Below, piece by piece: positions 36,695-45,076 of a DNA stretch of 64,000 bases. Both the position numbers and the translations under genes were made by a program. Each line of letters opens with the position of its first letter. Position 1 is the stretch's first letter. Origin of the DNA: Sphingomonas adhaesiva (GTDB lineage Bacteria > Pseudomonadota > Alphaproteobacteria > Sphingomonadales > Sphingomonadaceae); assembly GCF_002374855.1 (NCBI RefSeq), contig NZ_NWVC01000002.1:124001-188000 (forward strand). Direction: 5' to 3'. Under the pieces are notes generated by a model. It saw only the letters and a list, made by a program, of their open reading frames with translations, did not search any database and was not told the origin of the DNA.

Positions 36695-37513
36695 TCAGAA
36701 CGCCACCGCCCCGCCCACCACGACGCGCGCGTCCGGTGCGACATCGTTCAGCCCGCCGACCAGCAACAGGTCGATCTGCGTCCGCTTCGTCGGCTGCCAC
36801 GCCAGCGACACCGCCGCCAGCGTCTGCGTCGTCGCGCCCATCGGATCGTCGTCGCGCTCGGCGGACAGTTCCGCCACCGCGGTCACCGCGTCGCTGAGCG
36901 CATAGCCCAGGCCCACCACGCCACTGACATCCAGGTGCCGCCCATGGCGATCCTGATCGGCCTGCGCCGCCGCCTGCCCGGTAAAGTCGATGCTCCAGCG
37001 ATCGTCGATCTGGTAATAGACCGGCACCACCATCCCCGCCGACCAGTCCCCCGCGCCGATTGCCTGTCCGCCGACCGGCAGCGTGACATAGGGCTGCACC
37101 GCGGCGGACAGCGCCTTGCCGTCCGGGTGGCTCAGCGCGCGGCGAAAGCCGAGCGTCACGTCGCCGGGACCGGCGATCCGCGACACCGCCGCGCCCGCCA
37201 GATCGCGCGTCCGCACGCTGCCATAGGGGGTCCAGCCGACCTGCACCTCCGCATTCCGGCTGACGCCGATCCGCGCCACCACGTCGCCGTACAGCAACGT
37301 GTCGGTTTGCTCGCCGTCCTGCCGGTCGCGCGTCCAGTCGACGCCGGACATCTCCACCTGCACCTGCCCCGGCAGGGTGGTGCAGCCGCTTGCGCCCAGC
37401 GAGGGGCGGTTGGGGCAGAAGCGCACGTCGCCATTATCGCCGCCGCCGCCCTGCGCCGCCGCGGGCAGCGCCGCCAGCAGCGCCAGCGGCGCCAGCATCG
37501 CCAGCCCCCTCAC
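36695..37513 (-). CDS. Outer-membrane beta-barrel protein, transporter-like
   Basis: 272 residues. The start GTG 37513 overlaps the xth stop (GTGA); ATG 37498 is also in frame. A signal peptide (MLAPLALLAALPAAAQ) precedes a Cys-containing segment and a series of alternating, amphipathic beta strands ending in VVVGGAVAF, with a terminal aromatic residue as in outer-membrane barrels. The pattern resembles the family annotated as transporter or 'MetA pathway of phenol degradation' barrels. Substrate unknown. Confidence 0.75.
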   Translation of the reverse strand: MRGLAMLAPLALLAALPAAAQGGGGDNGDVRFCPNRPSLGASGCTTLPGQVQVEMSGVDWTRDRQDGEQTDTLLYGDVVARIGVSRNAEVQVGWTPYGSVRTRDLAGAAVSRIAGPGDVTLGFRRALSHPDGKALSAAVQPYVTLPVGGQAIGAGDWSAGMVVPVYYQIDDRWSIDFTGQAAAQADQDRHGRHLDVSGVVGLGYALSDAVTAVAELSAERDDDPMGATTQTLAAVSLAWQPTKRTQIDLLLVGGLNDVAPDARVVVGGAVAF

Positions 37514-38280
37514 CGCAGCCGCACCCAGGTGGGGGCATGATCGCTCGCCTTCTCGCGCCCGCGATACGCCTTGTCGACGCCCGCTTCCGCCAGCCGGTCG
37601 GCGACCGCGGGGCTGAGCAGCAGATGGTCGATGCGGAAGCCCGCGTCACGCTGCCAAGCACCCGCCTGATAGTCCCAGAACGTCCACACGCCGCCGTTCG
37701 GGTGACGCGCGCGCAGCGCGTCGGTCCATCCCTGCGCAACCAGCCGGCGGTATCCCGCGCGGCTTTCGGGCTGCATCAGCGCGTCGCTCGCCATCGCCTT
37801 CACCGAAAAGACGTCGTCGTCATTGGGGATGACGTTGTAATCGCCCGCCAGGATCGTCGGCCGCTCCTCCGCCAGCAGCACCGCCGCACGCTGCGTCAGC
37901 CGCTCGATCCATCGCAGCTTATAGTCGAATTTCGGCCCCGGTTGCGGATTGCCGTTGGGCAGATAGATCGACGCGATCACCAGCCCGAACACCTCGCATT
38001 CCAGATAGCGACTGTGTTCGTCCTCCGGCTCGCCCTCCAGCCCGCGCTGCCGCTCGACCGGGTCGACGCCACGCGCCAGCACCGCGACGCCGTTGAACCC
38101 CTTTTGCCCATGCCAGACCGCGCCATAGCCGGCGGCGCGGATATCGCCCTCCGGGAACGTATCGTCGCTGGATTTCAGCTCCTGAAGACACACCACATCG
38201 GGCTGTTCTTCCTGGAGATATTCGACAAGCCGCGGCAGGCGCGCCTTGATCCCGTTGACGTTGTAGCTGACGATCTTCAC
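37510..38280 (-). CDS. xth: Exodeoxyribonuclease III
   Basis: AP endonuclease / 3'-5' exonuclease for base excision repair. 256 residues from GTG 38280. Metal and catalytic motifs: SYNVNGIKARL (Asn7), CLQELKSSDD (Glu34), IYLPNGNP, LAGDYNVIPNDDDV (Asp-x-Asn), the loop around RIDHLLLSP, and SDHAPTWVRL with the final His. Length and order fit the XthA class. Confidence 0.96.
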   Translation of the reverse strand: MKIVSYNVNGIKARLPRLVEYLQEEQPDVVCLQELKSSDDTFPEGDIRAAGYGAVWHGQKGFNGVAVLARGVDPVERQRGLEGEPEDEHSRYLECEVFGLVIASIYLPNGNPQPGPKFDYKLRWIERLTQRAAVLLAEERPTILAGDYNVIPNDDDVFSVKAMASDALMQPESRAGYRRLVAQGWTDALRARHPNGGVWTFWDYQAGAWQRDAGFRIDHLLLSPAVADRLAEAGVDKAYRGREKASDHAPTWVRLR

Positions 38281-38322
38281 CCACCTGTCCTACCAAGCCG
38301 GACGGCGGTGTCGAGCCTCACA

Positions 38323-38667
38323 TCATACCGAGAAGCTGGTGCCGCAGCCGCACCCGCTGGCGGCATTGGGATTGTCGACCTTGAACGACGCGCCGCCCAG
38401 CGACTCGATGTAATCGACGCTCGCCCCGCGGACGAGATCCAGGCTGATGTCGTCCACAACCAGCCGCACGCCATCGGTTTCCACTACCACGTCCGCGGCC
38501 TCGGGCGCGTCGGCGAAACCGAACTTATACTGGAAGCCCGAACAGCCCCCGCCCTCCACCGACAGGCGCAGGATCGCGGGCTTGTTCTGCCGCGCGGCGA
38601 TGGCGGCGACGCGCGCCGCAGCGGCGGGGGTCAGGGCGATATCGGAAGCGGGAGCAAGCGTGGCCAT
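38323..38667 (-). CDS. erpA: Iron-sulfur cluster insertion protein ErpA
   Basis: A-type carrier delivering Fe-S clusters to apoproteins. 114 residues. The three cluster-binding cysteines are in EGGGCSGFQYKFG (Cys42) and ASGCGCGTSF (near 106 and 108), as in all A-type carriers. IALTPAAAARV at the N-terminus and VDDISLDLVRGASVDYIESL are conserved. It could equally be a generic IscA-type carrier; no other isc or suf genes are nearby. Confidence 0.9.
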   Translation of the reverse strand: MATLAPASDIALTPAAAARVAAIAARQNKPAILRLSVEGGGCSGFQYKFGFADAPEAADVVVETDGVRLVVDDISLDLVRGASVDYIESLGGASFKVDNPNAASGCGCGTSFSV

Positions 38668-38700
38668 GCGCGAAAGATAGGCGCACGCGTGCCAAACGGA

Positions 38701-38737
38701 AAGGGCCGACGGACCCGTCAGGGTGCCGCCGGCCCTT
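38701..38737 (-). terminator. Probable terminator after the M23 peptidase gene
   Basis: A 12-base stem with one mismatch (AAGGGCCGACGG / CCGCCGGCCCTT) lies 23 bases past the minus-strand stop and is followed on that strand by TTTCC. Confidence 0.6.
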
Positions 38738-38760
38738 CCCCGTAGAACCGGGTAAACGTG

Positions 38761-39471
38761 TCAGTCCTGCGGTGCAGGGCCGGTGGTGGACACCGGAATC
38801 TGCCCGACCGCGCGATCCTGCGCCGCCAGCAGATAGTCGGCGGTGGTCAGGAACGGCACCGGGTTCACCGCATGGCCGTCGATCCGCACTTCGTAATGGA
38901 GGTGCGATCCGGTCGAGCGGCCGGTCGAGCCCATCAGGCCGATCAGCTGCCCGCGCGTCACGCGGGTGTTGTCGGCAACCAGGATCTTCGACAGGTGTCC
39001 GTAACGGGTGGCGATGCCGCGCCCGTGGTTCACCTCGATCATGTTGCCATAACCGCCTTGGCGCCCGGCGTGCGAGATGACGCCGTCGGCGGTGGCGTAG
39101 ATCGGCGTGCCGACCGGGCCGGGGATGTCGACGCCCGCGTGCATCGCCGCGGTGCCGCGGAACGGATCCGAACGGATGCCGAAATTGCTGGTGAACTGCA
39201 GCTTCTGGACCGGCTGGACCGAGGGGATCGCGATCCCGCCCTGCTGCATTCCGCCGTCGAGCTTCTTCCAGCTCATGAACAGCGAACGGAACTGCTGGTC
39301 CGCGGCCAGGTCGCGGCGCGCCTCGAGGCTGCCGGTTTCGACCAGCGGCCCGCCGACCGCGGCGGGCGCCTCGCCGGTCGGTTCGGCCTGCGCCGGCAGG
39401 ATGGCGATTGCGGCGGCGGCAACGGCGGCCAGGCTACCCAGTCGTACGGTCAGGCGTGAAAAAGCGGTCAT
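38761..39471 (-). CDS. Periplasmic M23 (LytM-type) metallopeptidase
   Basis: 236 residues from ATG 39471. A signal peptide (SLAAVAAAAIAILPAQA) precedes a linker and an M23 domain (about residues 105-210). The zinc ligands are visible in MHAGVDIPGP (H-x3-D) and SHLHYEVRIDG (HLH), with GNMIEVNHGRGIATRYGHLS between them. All ligands are present, so an active peptidoglycan endopeptidase is likely, unlike the inactive EnvC/NlpD activators. Confidence 0.92.
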   Translation of the reverse strand: MTAFSRLTVRLGSLAAVAAAAIAILPAQAEPTGEAPAAVGGPLVETGSLEARRDLAADQQFRSLFMSWKKLDGGMQQGGIAIPSVQPVQKLQFTSNFGIRSDPFRGTAAMHAGVDIPGPVGTPIYATADGVISHAGRQGGYGNMIEVNHGRGIATRYGHLSKILVADNTRVTRGQLIGLMGSTGRSTGSHLHYEVRIDGHAVNPVPFLTTADYLLAAQDRAVGQIPVSTTGPAPQD

Positions 39472-39616
39472 CGAACCCCAGCGAAGATCATGATGCCGTC
39501 GGAGCCACTGCCCGCCGGCTTCCCCTTTTGTCGTCCGTGTCCGGAAGAACGTCCCCCGCTCTTCGGATGGCGACTGTCTGGCCGGGAAAGGGTTAACGGA
39601 GCAATAGGATGGCACC

Positions 39617-39649
39617 CGCCGCGCGGCCAACCGCCGTGACCGCGCGGCG
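39617..39649. repeat. Perfect 10-base inverted repeat between bcp and the M23 gene
   Basis: CGCCGCGCGG and CCGCGCGGCG with a 13-base loop. It lies 65 bases past the bcp stop with no T-run on either side. It could be a factor-assisted terminator or an RNA processing hairpin. The remaining bases between the two genes (39472-39713) show nothing else clear. Confidence 0.5.
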
Positions 39650-39713
39650 AGCCGTTGAATTGCGAAGCTGAACGCAGCCTTTCCGGAGCAAACGATCGCA
39701 ATCCGCGCGGAAG

Positions 39714-40163
39714 TCAGGCCAGGTCGCCGGCCGCCGTCAGCACCGCCTCGGCATGGCCGGGCACCTTCACCTTGCGCCATTCGCGCACCAGCGCCCCGTC
39801 CTTGCCGAACAGGAAGGTCGCGCGCTCGATCCCCATGTACGTCTTGCCGTACAGCTGCTTTTCGCCCCACACGCCGAAGGCCTCGGTGACGCTGCCGTCC
39901 AGGTCGGCGCCCAACGCCACCGTCAGCCCATGCTTGGCGGTGAAGCGCGCGTGCTTTTCCACCGTATCGCGCGAAATGCCGATAACGCTCACGCCCGCCG
40001 CTGCGAAGCGATCCGCCAGCGCGGAGAAGTCCTGCGCCTCGCGCGTGCAGCCGGGGGTGTCGTCCTTGGGATAGAAATACACCACCAGCGGGCGCGGCAA
40101 ATCGGCCAGCCGCAGCGGCTGCCCGCCCGCATCGGTGACGGTCACGTCGGGGAGGATGTCCAT
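39714..40163 (-). CDS. bcp: Thioredoxin-dependent thiol peroxidase (Bcp/PrxQ)
   Basis: 149-residue peroxiredoxin reducing H2O2 and organic peroxides. The peroxidatic Cys is in DDTPGCTREAQDF, where the resolving Cys normally found five residues later is replaced (Ala), so a one-Cys or distant-resolving mechanism is expected. YPKDDTPGCT, GISRDTVEKHARF and MGIERATFLFGKDG are family motifs. ATG 40163 lies inside the glnE 3' end, giving a 22-base overlap. Confidence 0.93.
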   Translation of the reverse strand: MDILPDVTVTDAGGQPLRLADLPRPLVVYFYPKDDTPGCTREAQDFSALADRFAAAGVSVIGISRDTVEKHARFTAKHGLTVALGADLDGSVTEAFGVWGEKQLYGKTYMGIERATFLFGKDGALVREWRKVKVPGHAEAVLTAAGDLA

Positions 40164-42790
40164 TCCACGCTCTCCTGCCATTGCGCGGCGACGCTCTCGC
40201 GCACCTGCGTCAGCGTGGCAAGCACCGTGTCCCAGTCGGGCAGCATCAGCGCGCGGGCGATCAGCGCGCGCGTCGCCGCGGCCGCGGGTTCCTGCGCATC
40301 GGGGGCGACCAGCCGCACCGTCACCAGCAACCGGCTCAGCAGGTCGTGCGCCGCGCGCATCGTCGCGGGCGCCGCGCCGCCGGCGACCAGCGCGTCGATC
40401 GCCCGCGCCAGATGCGGGTCGAACCCGGTCCGCCGCGTCAGCTGCGTCACGTGCACCGCGAATTCCAGGTCGACCAGCCCGCCGGGCAGCAGCTTGGCAT
40501 CCAGTGGCCCGTGCGGCGGCTTGTGCCGCGCCATCTCGGCGCGCATCGCATGCGCATCGGCCGCGATATCGCGATCGGGCCGCTCGCCGCGCAGCACCGC
40601 GGCGACGATCGCGTCCAGCGCCTCCCGCGCCGCGGGCGATCCGAACACCGGCCGCGCGCGGGTCAGCGCCATATGCTCCCACGTCCACGCATCCTCGCGC
40701 TGGTAGCGCGCGAAACTGTCGAGCGTGACGACCAGCGGCCCCTGCGCCCCCGACGGCCGCAGCCGCGTGTCGACCGAATAGAGCGGCCCGGCGGCGGTCG
40801 GCACCGACAGCGCCGCCGTCACCCGCTGCGCCAGGCGGCTGAAATACAGTGTCGCGCCCAGCGGCTTGGCGCCATCGGATTCGGCGGTGAAATCGCCGGT
40901 GAACAGATAGATGAGGTCGAGGTCCGACGCATGGGTCAGCGCCGCACCGCCCATCCGCCCCAGTGCCAGGATCACCAGTTCGCCGCCCGGCACCCGGCCG
41001 TGGACGCGCGCGAATTCCTCGGTTGCGGCGCCCGCCAGCGTTTCGATCGCCGCCTGCGCGACGCGCGCATAGCCGCCCGCGACGTCCAGCGGATCGGCCG
41101 CGCCCGCGACGATCTGCACCCCCAGCGCGAATCTCTTGTCGCCGACGACGCGGCGGACATGGTCCAGCAGCGCCTGGTAATCCGCCCCCGCCTCCGCCGC
41201 GCGCATCTCCGCGACTAGGTCCGCGACCGTGCCGACCGGCGCCAGTGCGCTGGCGTCGATCAACCCGTCCAACAGGTCGGGGCGCCGCGCCAGTTCGTCG
41301 GCCAGTGTCGGCGCATGGCTCAACACCTCGGCGAGCAGCGCGGCCAGCGCCGGGCGCGCCTCCAGCAGGCGGAAGATGTTGATCGCGCTGGGCAGGCGTT
41401 CCAGCAGCCGGTCGAGCCGGTTGAGCGCCAGCGGCGGCACCGGCGCCTGCGCCAGCGCGTCGACCAGTCCGGGCAGCACCGCCTCCAGCGCCGCCTGCGC
41501 CGCCGGGCTGCGCAGCGCGGGGTAGCGCCCCTCCCGCCACACCGCGATCCGGCGTACCGGCTCCTCCGTCTCCGCGAACCCCGCCTCCCCCAGCCGCTCC
41601 GCCAGCCGGTCGGTGTCGTGCGGCAAGGCGCCCGGCCCATGCGGCGCCAGCCGGTCGAAGATCGCCGCCACCCGCTCGACATGCGGCGCCAGCAGGTCGA
41701 GCAGCGCGGCACCGTCCGCCAGCCCGTGCAGCCGCGCCACCCGGTCCAGCGGCTCGCCGGCGGCGGGCAGCGCGTGCGTCTGCCGGTCGTCGATCATCTG
41801 CACGCGATGCTCGATCGTGCGCAGCAGCGTGTACGCCTCCGCCAGCGCCGCCGCCTCACCGGTATCGATCCGTCCCGCTGCGGCCAGTGCCGCCAGCGCA
41901 TCGCGGGTCGCCGGGGTGCGCAGCGCCGGTTCGCGGCCACCGTGGATCAGCTGGTGGATCTGCGCGAAGAATTCCACCTCGCGGATGCCGCCGCGCCCGC
42001 GCTTCAGGTCGAATCCGGGGCCGAACGCCTGCCCCTGCGCATGATGGTCGCGGATGCGGCGCGTGATATCCAGGATCTCGCCCACCGCACCGAAATCCAG
42101 GCTGCGGCGCCAGACGAACGGGCGGATCGCGTCCAGGAACCTTTGGCCCAGCGCTATGTCGCCCGCCGCCGCCCGCGCGCGGATGAACGCCGCCCGCTCC
42201 CATGCCAGCGCCTGCGATTCGTAATAGGAGATCGCCGCGTCGATCGGGATCGCGATCGGCGTCACCTCCGGCGACGGGCGCAGCCGCAGATCGACGCGCA
42301 GCACATAGCCGTCGGCATCGCGCCCCTGCAGCAGTTCCAGCACGCGCCGCGCGATCCGCACCGCCGCGTCCGCCACATCCTCGCGCGGGCGATGCGGCAG
42401 CGTGGTGGGATCGTAGATCAGGATCGGGTCGATATCCGACGAATAATTCAGCTCGTGGCTGCCCTGCTTGCCCAGCGCGATCGCCGCGAAGCCGCGCGGC
42501 GCCTCGCAGGGCGTGCGCTCCGCGATGGCGGCGGCGATCGCACGGTCCAGCGCACCGTCGGCGAAATCGGACAGCCGCCCCGTTACCGCCGTCAGGTCCA
42601 GTTCGCCCGAAAGGTCGCCCAAGGCCACCTCCAGCGCCAGCCGCCGCCGCTCCAGCCGCAGCCGCCGCATCAATGGCATGTCGGCATCGTCCCCCAGTGC
42701 CCGCGCCATCGCCGCGTCGCGCGCGATCAGCCCGGACAGGAACGGCGACCAGCGGTCGGCCCGCGCGCGCGCCTCTTCGATCGGGCTCAT
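40142..42790 (-). CDS. glnE: Bifunctional glutamine synthetase adenylyltransferase/deadenylase
   Basis: Controls glutamine synthetase by adding or removing AMP on a tyrosine, in response to PII protein. 882 residues, slightly shorter than the E. coli enzyme. Two nucleotidyltransferase domains are visible: the N-terminal deadenylase with GSHELNYSSDIDPILIYD (near residue 110), and the C-terminal adenylylase with GRMGGAALTHASDLDLIYLF (near 610). A helical linker separates them. ATG 42790. Downstream bcp overlaps it; upstream it is divergent from the small NepR-like gene. Confidence 0.96.
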   Translation of the reverse strand: MSPIEEARARADRWSPFLSGLIARDAAMARALGDDADMPLMRRLRLERRRLALEVALGDLSGELDLTAVTGRLSDFADGALDRAIAAAIAERTPCEAPRGFAAIALGKQGSHELNYSSDIDPILIYDPTTLPHRPREDVADAAVRIARRVLELLQGRDADGYVLRVDLRLRPSPEVTPIAIPIDAAISYYESQALAWERAAFIRARAAAGDIALGQRFLDAIRPFVWRRSLDFGAVGEILDITRRIRDHHAQGQAFGPGFDLKRGRGGIREVEFFAQIHQLIHGGREPALRTPATRDALAALAAAGRIDTGEAAALAEAYTLLRTIEHRVQMIDDRQTHALPAAGEPLDRVARLHGLADGAALLDLLAPHVERVAAIFDRLAPHGPGALPHDTDRLAERLGEAGFAETEEPVRRIAVWREGRYPALRSPAAQAALEAVLPGLVDALAQAPVPPLALNRLDRLLERLPSAINIFRLLEARPALAALLAEVLSHAPTLADELARRPDLLDGLIDASALAPVGTVADLVAEMRAAEAGADYQALLDHVRRVVGDKRFALGVQIVAGAADPLDVAGGYARVAQAAIETLAGAATEEFARVHGRVPGGELVILALGRMGGAALTHASDLDLIYLFTGDFTAESDGAKPLGATLYFSRLAQRVTAALSVPTAAGPLYSVDTRLRPSGAQGPLVVTLDSFARYQREDAWTWEHMALTRARPVFGSPAAREALDAIVAAVLRGERPDRDIAADAHAMRAEMARHKPPHGPLDAKLLPGGLVDLEFAVHVTQLTRRTGFDPHLARAIDALVAGGAAPATMRAAHDLLSRLLVTVRLVAPDAQEPAAAATRALIARALMLPDWDTVLATLTQVRESVAAQWQESVEWTSSPT

Positions 42791-42795
42791 TGAAC

Positions 42796-42820
42796 GAAAC
42801 CTAATCTTTTCATCGACGTT
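42796..42820 (+). promoter_or_regulatory. Candidate EcfG-type promoter before nepR2
   Basis: GAAAC (42796-42800, four of five matches to GGAAC), 16 bases, CGTT (42817-42820). Transcription would begin at about 42827-42829, on or next to the ATG, predicting a leaderless message; no Shine-Dalgarno sequence is seen there. Confidence 0.5.
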
Positions 42821-42828
42821 ACAACGCC

Positions 42829-43011
42829 ATGGTCACGCATCATGCCTCGTCCGGATCGTCTCGCGGTGGGTCGTACACCGTGGGACAGCCGCGCGCGACC
42901 GACGATCTGTCGGCCCCGCTGCGCAAGGCTTTCGGGCAGGATGTTACCGCGCCGACGGATCTTCCGCCGGACATGGCGCAATTGCTCGCCAGGCTTTCCC
43001 AGCTCAACTGA
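42829..43011 (+). CDS. Second NepR-like anti-sigma factor
   Basis: 60 residues. The C-terminal half (residues 27-59) has the NepR pattern: hydrophobic helix LRKAFGQDV, a short spacer, Pro, then the second helix MAQLLARLSQL. NepR proteins bind the EcfG sigma factor and are displaced by phosphorylated PhyR. The spacer is DLPPD, more divergent from the family than the NepR at 45077. The gene converges on ecfG, from which it is separated only by a two-way terminator. An EcfG-like promoter just upstream suggests that the sigma factor controls it (feedback). Confidence 0.75.
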   Translation: MVTHHASSGSSRGGSYTVGQPRATDDLSAPLRKAFGQDVTAPTDLPPDMAQLLARLSQLN

Positions 43012-43012
43012 C

Positions 43013-43057
43013 AAAAAAGGAGCGCCGGTGGACATATCCACCGGCGCTCCTTTTTTT
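43013..43057. terminator. Bidirectional terminator between nepR2 and ecfG
   Basis: A perfect 14-base GC-rich stem (GGAGCGCCGGTGGA / TCCACCGGCGCTCC), loop CATA, flanked by A6 on the left and T7 on the right. It starts one base after the nepR2 stop and ends 14 bases before the ecfG stop. Confidence 0.95.
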
Positions 43058-43071
43058 CCATCAACCGGTTG

Positions 43072-43713
43072 TCAGCGGTCGCGGCTCAGCTCATCCACTT
43101 CGTTCATGATCGAATCGAGCGTCGATCGCGTCCCGTCGGTTTCATGCTCACGCCGCGATGACAGGTCGCTGCCGCTCATCAACGCTTCCAACGCGACCCA
43201 GCCACGCGCAACGCGGCTCTTGATCGTGCCGACCGCCACGCCGCAAATCTCGGCCGCTTCCTCATAAGCGAAGCCGCCTGCGCCGACCAGGATCAGCGCC
43301 TCGCGCTGCGGCTGCGGCAGGTGCAGCAGCGCGCGCTGCATGTCCGCCAGTTCGACATGCTTGTCCTGGCTGGCCGGGGCCGCCAGCACGCGATCGGCGA
43401 CCAGATCGTCCCACTCGCCCTTGAAGCGTGCCCGGCGCATCTGGCTGAGGAACAGGTTGCGCAGGATGATGAAGGTCCAGGCACGCATGTTTGTACCCGC
43501 CTGGAAGCGCTTGCGCGCCGCCCATGCCTTCAGCAGCGTCTCCTGCACCAAGTCATCCGCCAGATCGCGGTTGCCCGACAGGGATCGGCCGAACGCGCGC
43601 AGGTGCGGGATGACGAGAGCAAGCTGCTTCTTGAACTCTGGATCGGAAAGCGAGACGTGCTCGACCGGCGCGTCGGCCGGCGCATCGTCCGCGCCGGGTG
43701 TATGTTCAGTCAT
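43072..43713 (-). CDS. ecfG: General stress response sigma factor EcfG
   Basis: ECF15-type sigma factor directing the alphaproteobacterial general stress regulon. 213 residues from ATG 43713. Region 2 covers about residues 28-95, with DLADDLVQETLLKAW and FIILRNLFLSQMRR. Region 4 covers about 125-180, with LPQPQREALILVGAGGFAYEEAAEICGVAVGTIKSRVARG shared by the family (helix-turn-helix). The acidic N-terminus (DDAPADAPVEH) and the C-terminal tail are extra. It is followed by a strong terminator. No clear EcfG-type autoregulatory promoter is seen directly upstream. Confidence 0.95.
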   Translation of the reverse strand: MTEHTPGADDAPADAPVEHVSLSDPEFKKQLALVIPHLRAFGRSLSGNRDLADDLVQETLLKAWAARKRFQAGTNMRAWTFIILRNLFLSQMRRARFKGEWDDLVADRVLAAPASQDKHVELADMQRALLHLPQPQREALILVGAGGFAYEEAAEICGVAVGTIKSRVARGWVALEALMSGSDLSSRREHETDGTRSTLDSIMNEVDELSRDR

Positions 43714-43818
43714 GCCGCTCCGTCGCTCTGGCGCCGCGCCGTCAGTGGCGGCAGCGTCCGATGGCCCAAGATAGGGGCTGCCCGGCCGCTTGGCCAGTCC
43801 GCGGGTCAACATCGCGTG

Positions 43819-43956
43819 TCAGGACAACAGGATGGCGGCGAAGATCACGACCACCAGCACCAGCGAGGCGGCCAGGATGTAGCGCGTCATGCCCGGGGTC
43901 GCCCCGGCCCGCGCGTCGGTGGCATCCACATGGATGCGGTCGTTGTCGTCTGCCAT
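43819..43956 (-). CDS. Tiny single-helix membrane protein between ecfG and phyR
   Basis: 45 residues from ATG 43956. A charged N-terminus (MADDNDRIHVDATDARAG) precedes one C-terminal membrane helix (ILAASLVLVVVIFAAILL). No signal peptide cleavage site is seen; it looks like a tail-anchored protein. A candidate EcfG-like promoter lies immediately upstream. Its location in the stress island suggests a stress role, but no family is recognised. Confidence 0.65.
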   Translation of the reverse strand: MADDNDRIHVDATDARAGATPGMTRYILAASLVLVVVIFAAILLS

Positions 43957-43964
43957 GCGTGTAT

Positions 43965-43989
43965 AACCCGCGACCAATGTTTTGGGTCC
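43965..43989 (-). promoter_or_regulatory. Candidate EcfG-type promoter for the 45-residue membrane protein
   Basis: Read on the minus strand: GGACC (43989-43985, four of five matches), 17 bases, GTT (43967-43965). The predicted transcript would start two to three bases before the ATG at 43956. Confidence 0.4.
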
Positions 43990-44028
43990 GTATCGATCGC
44001 ACGGACCCGCCACATCGTTGAACGAATG

Positions 44029-44823
44029 TCAGGCCGGAACCGTGCTTTCGTCGAAGAACAGCGCCTGGCTGATCGCGGCCTTGACCGTCGACCGCTGGAA
44101 CGGCTTGGTGATGAGGAACGTCGGCTCCGGCCGCTCGCCGGTCAGCAGGCGCTCCGGGAAGGCGGTGATGAAGATCACCGGCACGTTGAATTCGGCCAGG
44201 ATGTCCTTGACCGCGTCGATGCCTGAGCTGTCGTCGGCCAGTTGGATGTCGGCCAGCACCAGACCCGGGCGATCCTCCATCGCCAGCGCCACCGCCTCGT
44301 CGCGGGTGACCGCCACGCCGGTGACTTCATGCCCCAGGTCGCGGACGATCGATTCGATATCCATCGCGATGATCGGCTCGTCCTCGATCACCAGAACGCG
44401 CGCGCGCGTCTGCTTCTCGATCTCGGCCAGCGCCTCGGCGACCAGCGCATCGACCTCGGCCGCGTCCACCTCGATCAGATAGGCCGCGTCCTCGGGGGTG
44501 AAGCCCTCCATCGCGGTCAGCAGCAGCGCCTGCCGCGACAGCGGCGTCATCCGCGACAGCCGCGCGCGCGCCACCACTTCCTGCTCCTCGGCGACGTCGT
44601 CGGCCGCGACCTCGTCGAAATTGGTCGAGTTCCAGATCGCCTGGAACGTGCGGTACAGGCCCAGCCGCGGATCGACGTCGCGCGGGAACTGGTCCGGCGC
44701 CGCCACGATCGCTTCCAGCGTGGCACGGACGTACCGGTCGCCCTGCGCCTGGCTGCCCGTCAGCGCGCGGCCATACCGGCGCAGGAACGGAAGATGCGGC
44801 GCGAGTTGTTGTCCGAGCGACAT
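44029..44823 (-). CDS. phyR: Stress response regulator PhyR (anti-anti-sigma factor)
   Basis: 264 residues from ATG 44823, with GGAGGG ten bases upstream. The N-terminal 130 residues form a sigma-like domain resembling EcfG regions 2 and 4 (LPFLRRYGRALTGSQAQGDR, FQAIWN, RMTPLSRQALLLTAMEGF). The C-terminal receiver domain has VLVIEDEP (acidic pair near 147-148), the phosphoacceptor Asp192 in ADIQLADDSSG, Thr220 in ITAFPE and Lys240 in ITKPFQ. When phosphorylated, the sigma-like part binds NepR and releases EcfG. Divergent from nepR-phyP; 253 bases lie between. Confidence 0.97.
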   Translation of the reverse strand: MSLGQQLAPHLPFLRRYGRALTGSQAQGDRYVRATLEAIVAAPDQFPRDVDPRLGLYRTFQAIWNSTNFDEVAADDVAEEQEVVARARLSRMTPLSRQALLLTAMEGFTPEDAAYLIEVDAAEVDALVAEALAEIEKQTRARVLVIEDEPIIAMDIESIVRDLGHEVTGVAVTRDEAVALAMEDRPGLVLADIQLADDSSGIDAVKDILAEFNVPVIFITAFPERLLTGERPEPTFLITKPFQRSTVKAAISQALFFDESTVPA

Positions 44824-44950
44824 GTGCAGTAAGCCCTCCCATGCAGCGGACGCGCTACAGGGCGCCGCTGCGACATCATACAGAATGTGGACCAGAACGC
44901 GGCCGCGGCATATTGAACCCCCCGGTCGGCGATTTTCGTCGCACGGGGTG

Positions 44951-44975
44951 GAAACCAACGAGTGGCTGTTTGGTT
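44951..44975 (+). promoter_or_regulatory. Candidate EcfG-type promoter for nepR-phyP
   Basis: GAAAC (44951-44955, one mismatch from GGAAC), 17 bases, GTT (44973-44975). It would give a leader of about 95 bases before nepR. Autoregulation by EcfG is usual for nepR genes. The rest of the 44824-45076 gap shows no gene. Confidence 0.45.
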
Positions 44976-45076
44976 TCATCGCCCGAGTACGCATCTGCGT
45001 TACAGGAAAGAGGTACCATCTGTTCCGCTCGACCTGCCCGCCTTTGCCGCGGCAGCGTCGTTTTGGGGGGTAAGCG

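Noticed and set aside
45004-45022. GGAAC on the minus strand before phyR as an EcfG promoter
   Set aside because: With 16 or 17 bases of spacing the -10 reads TGT or CTGT rather than GTT, so no convincing site directs phyR.
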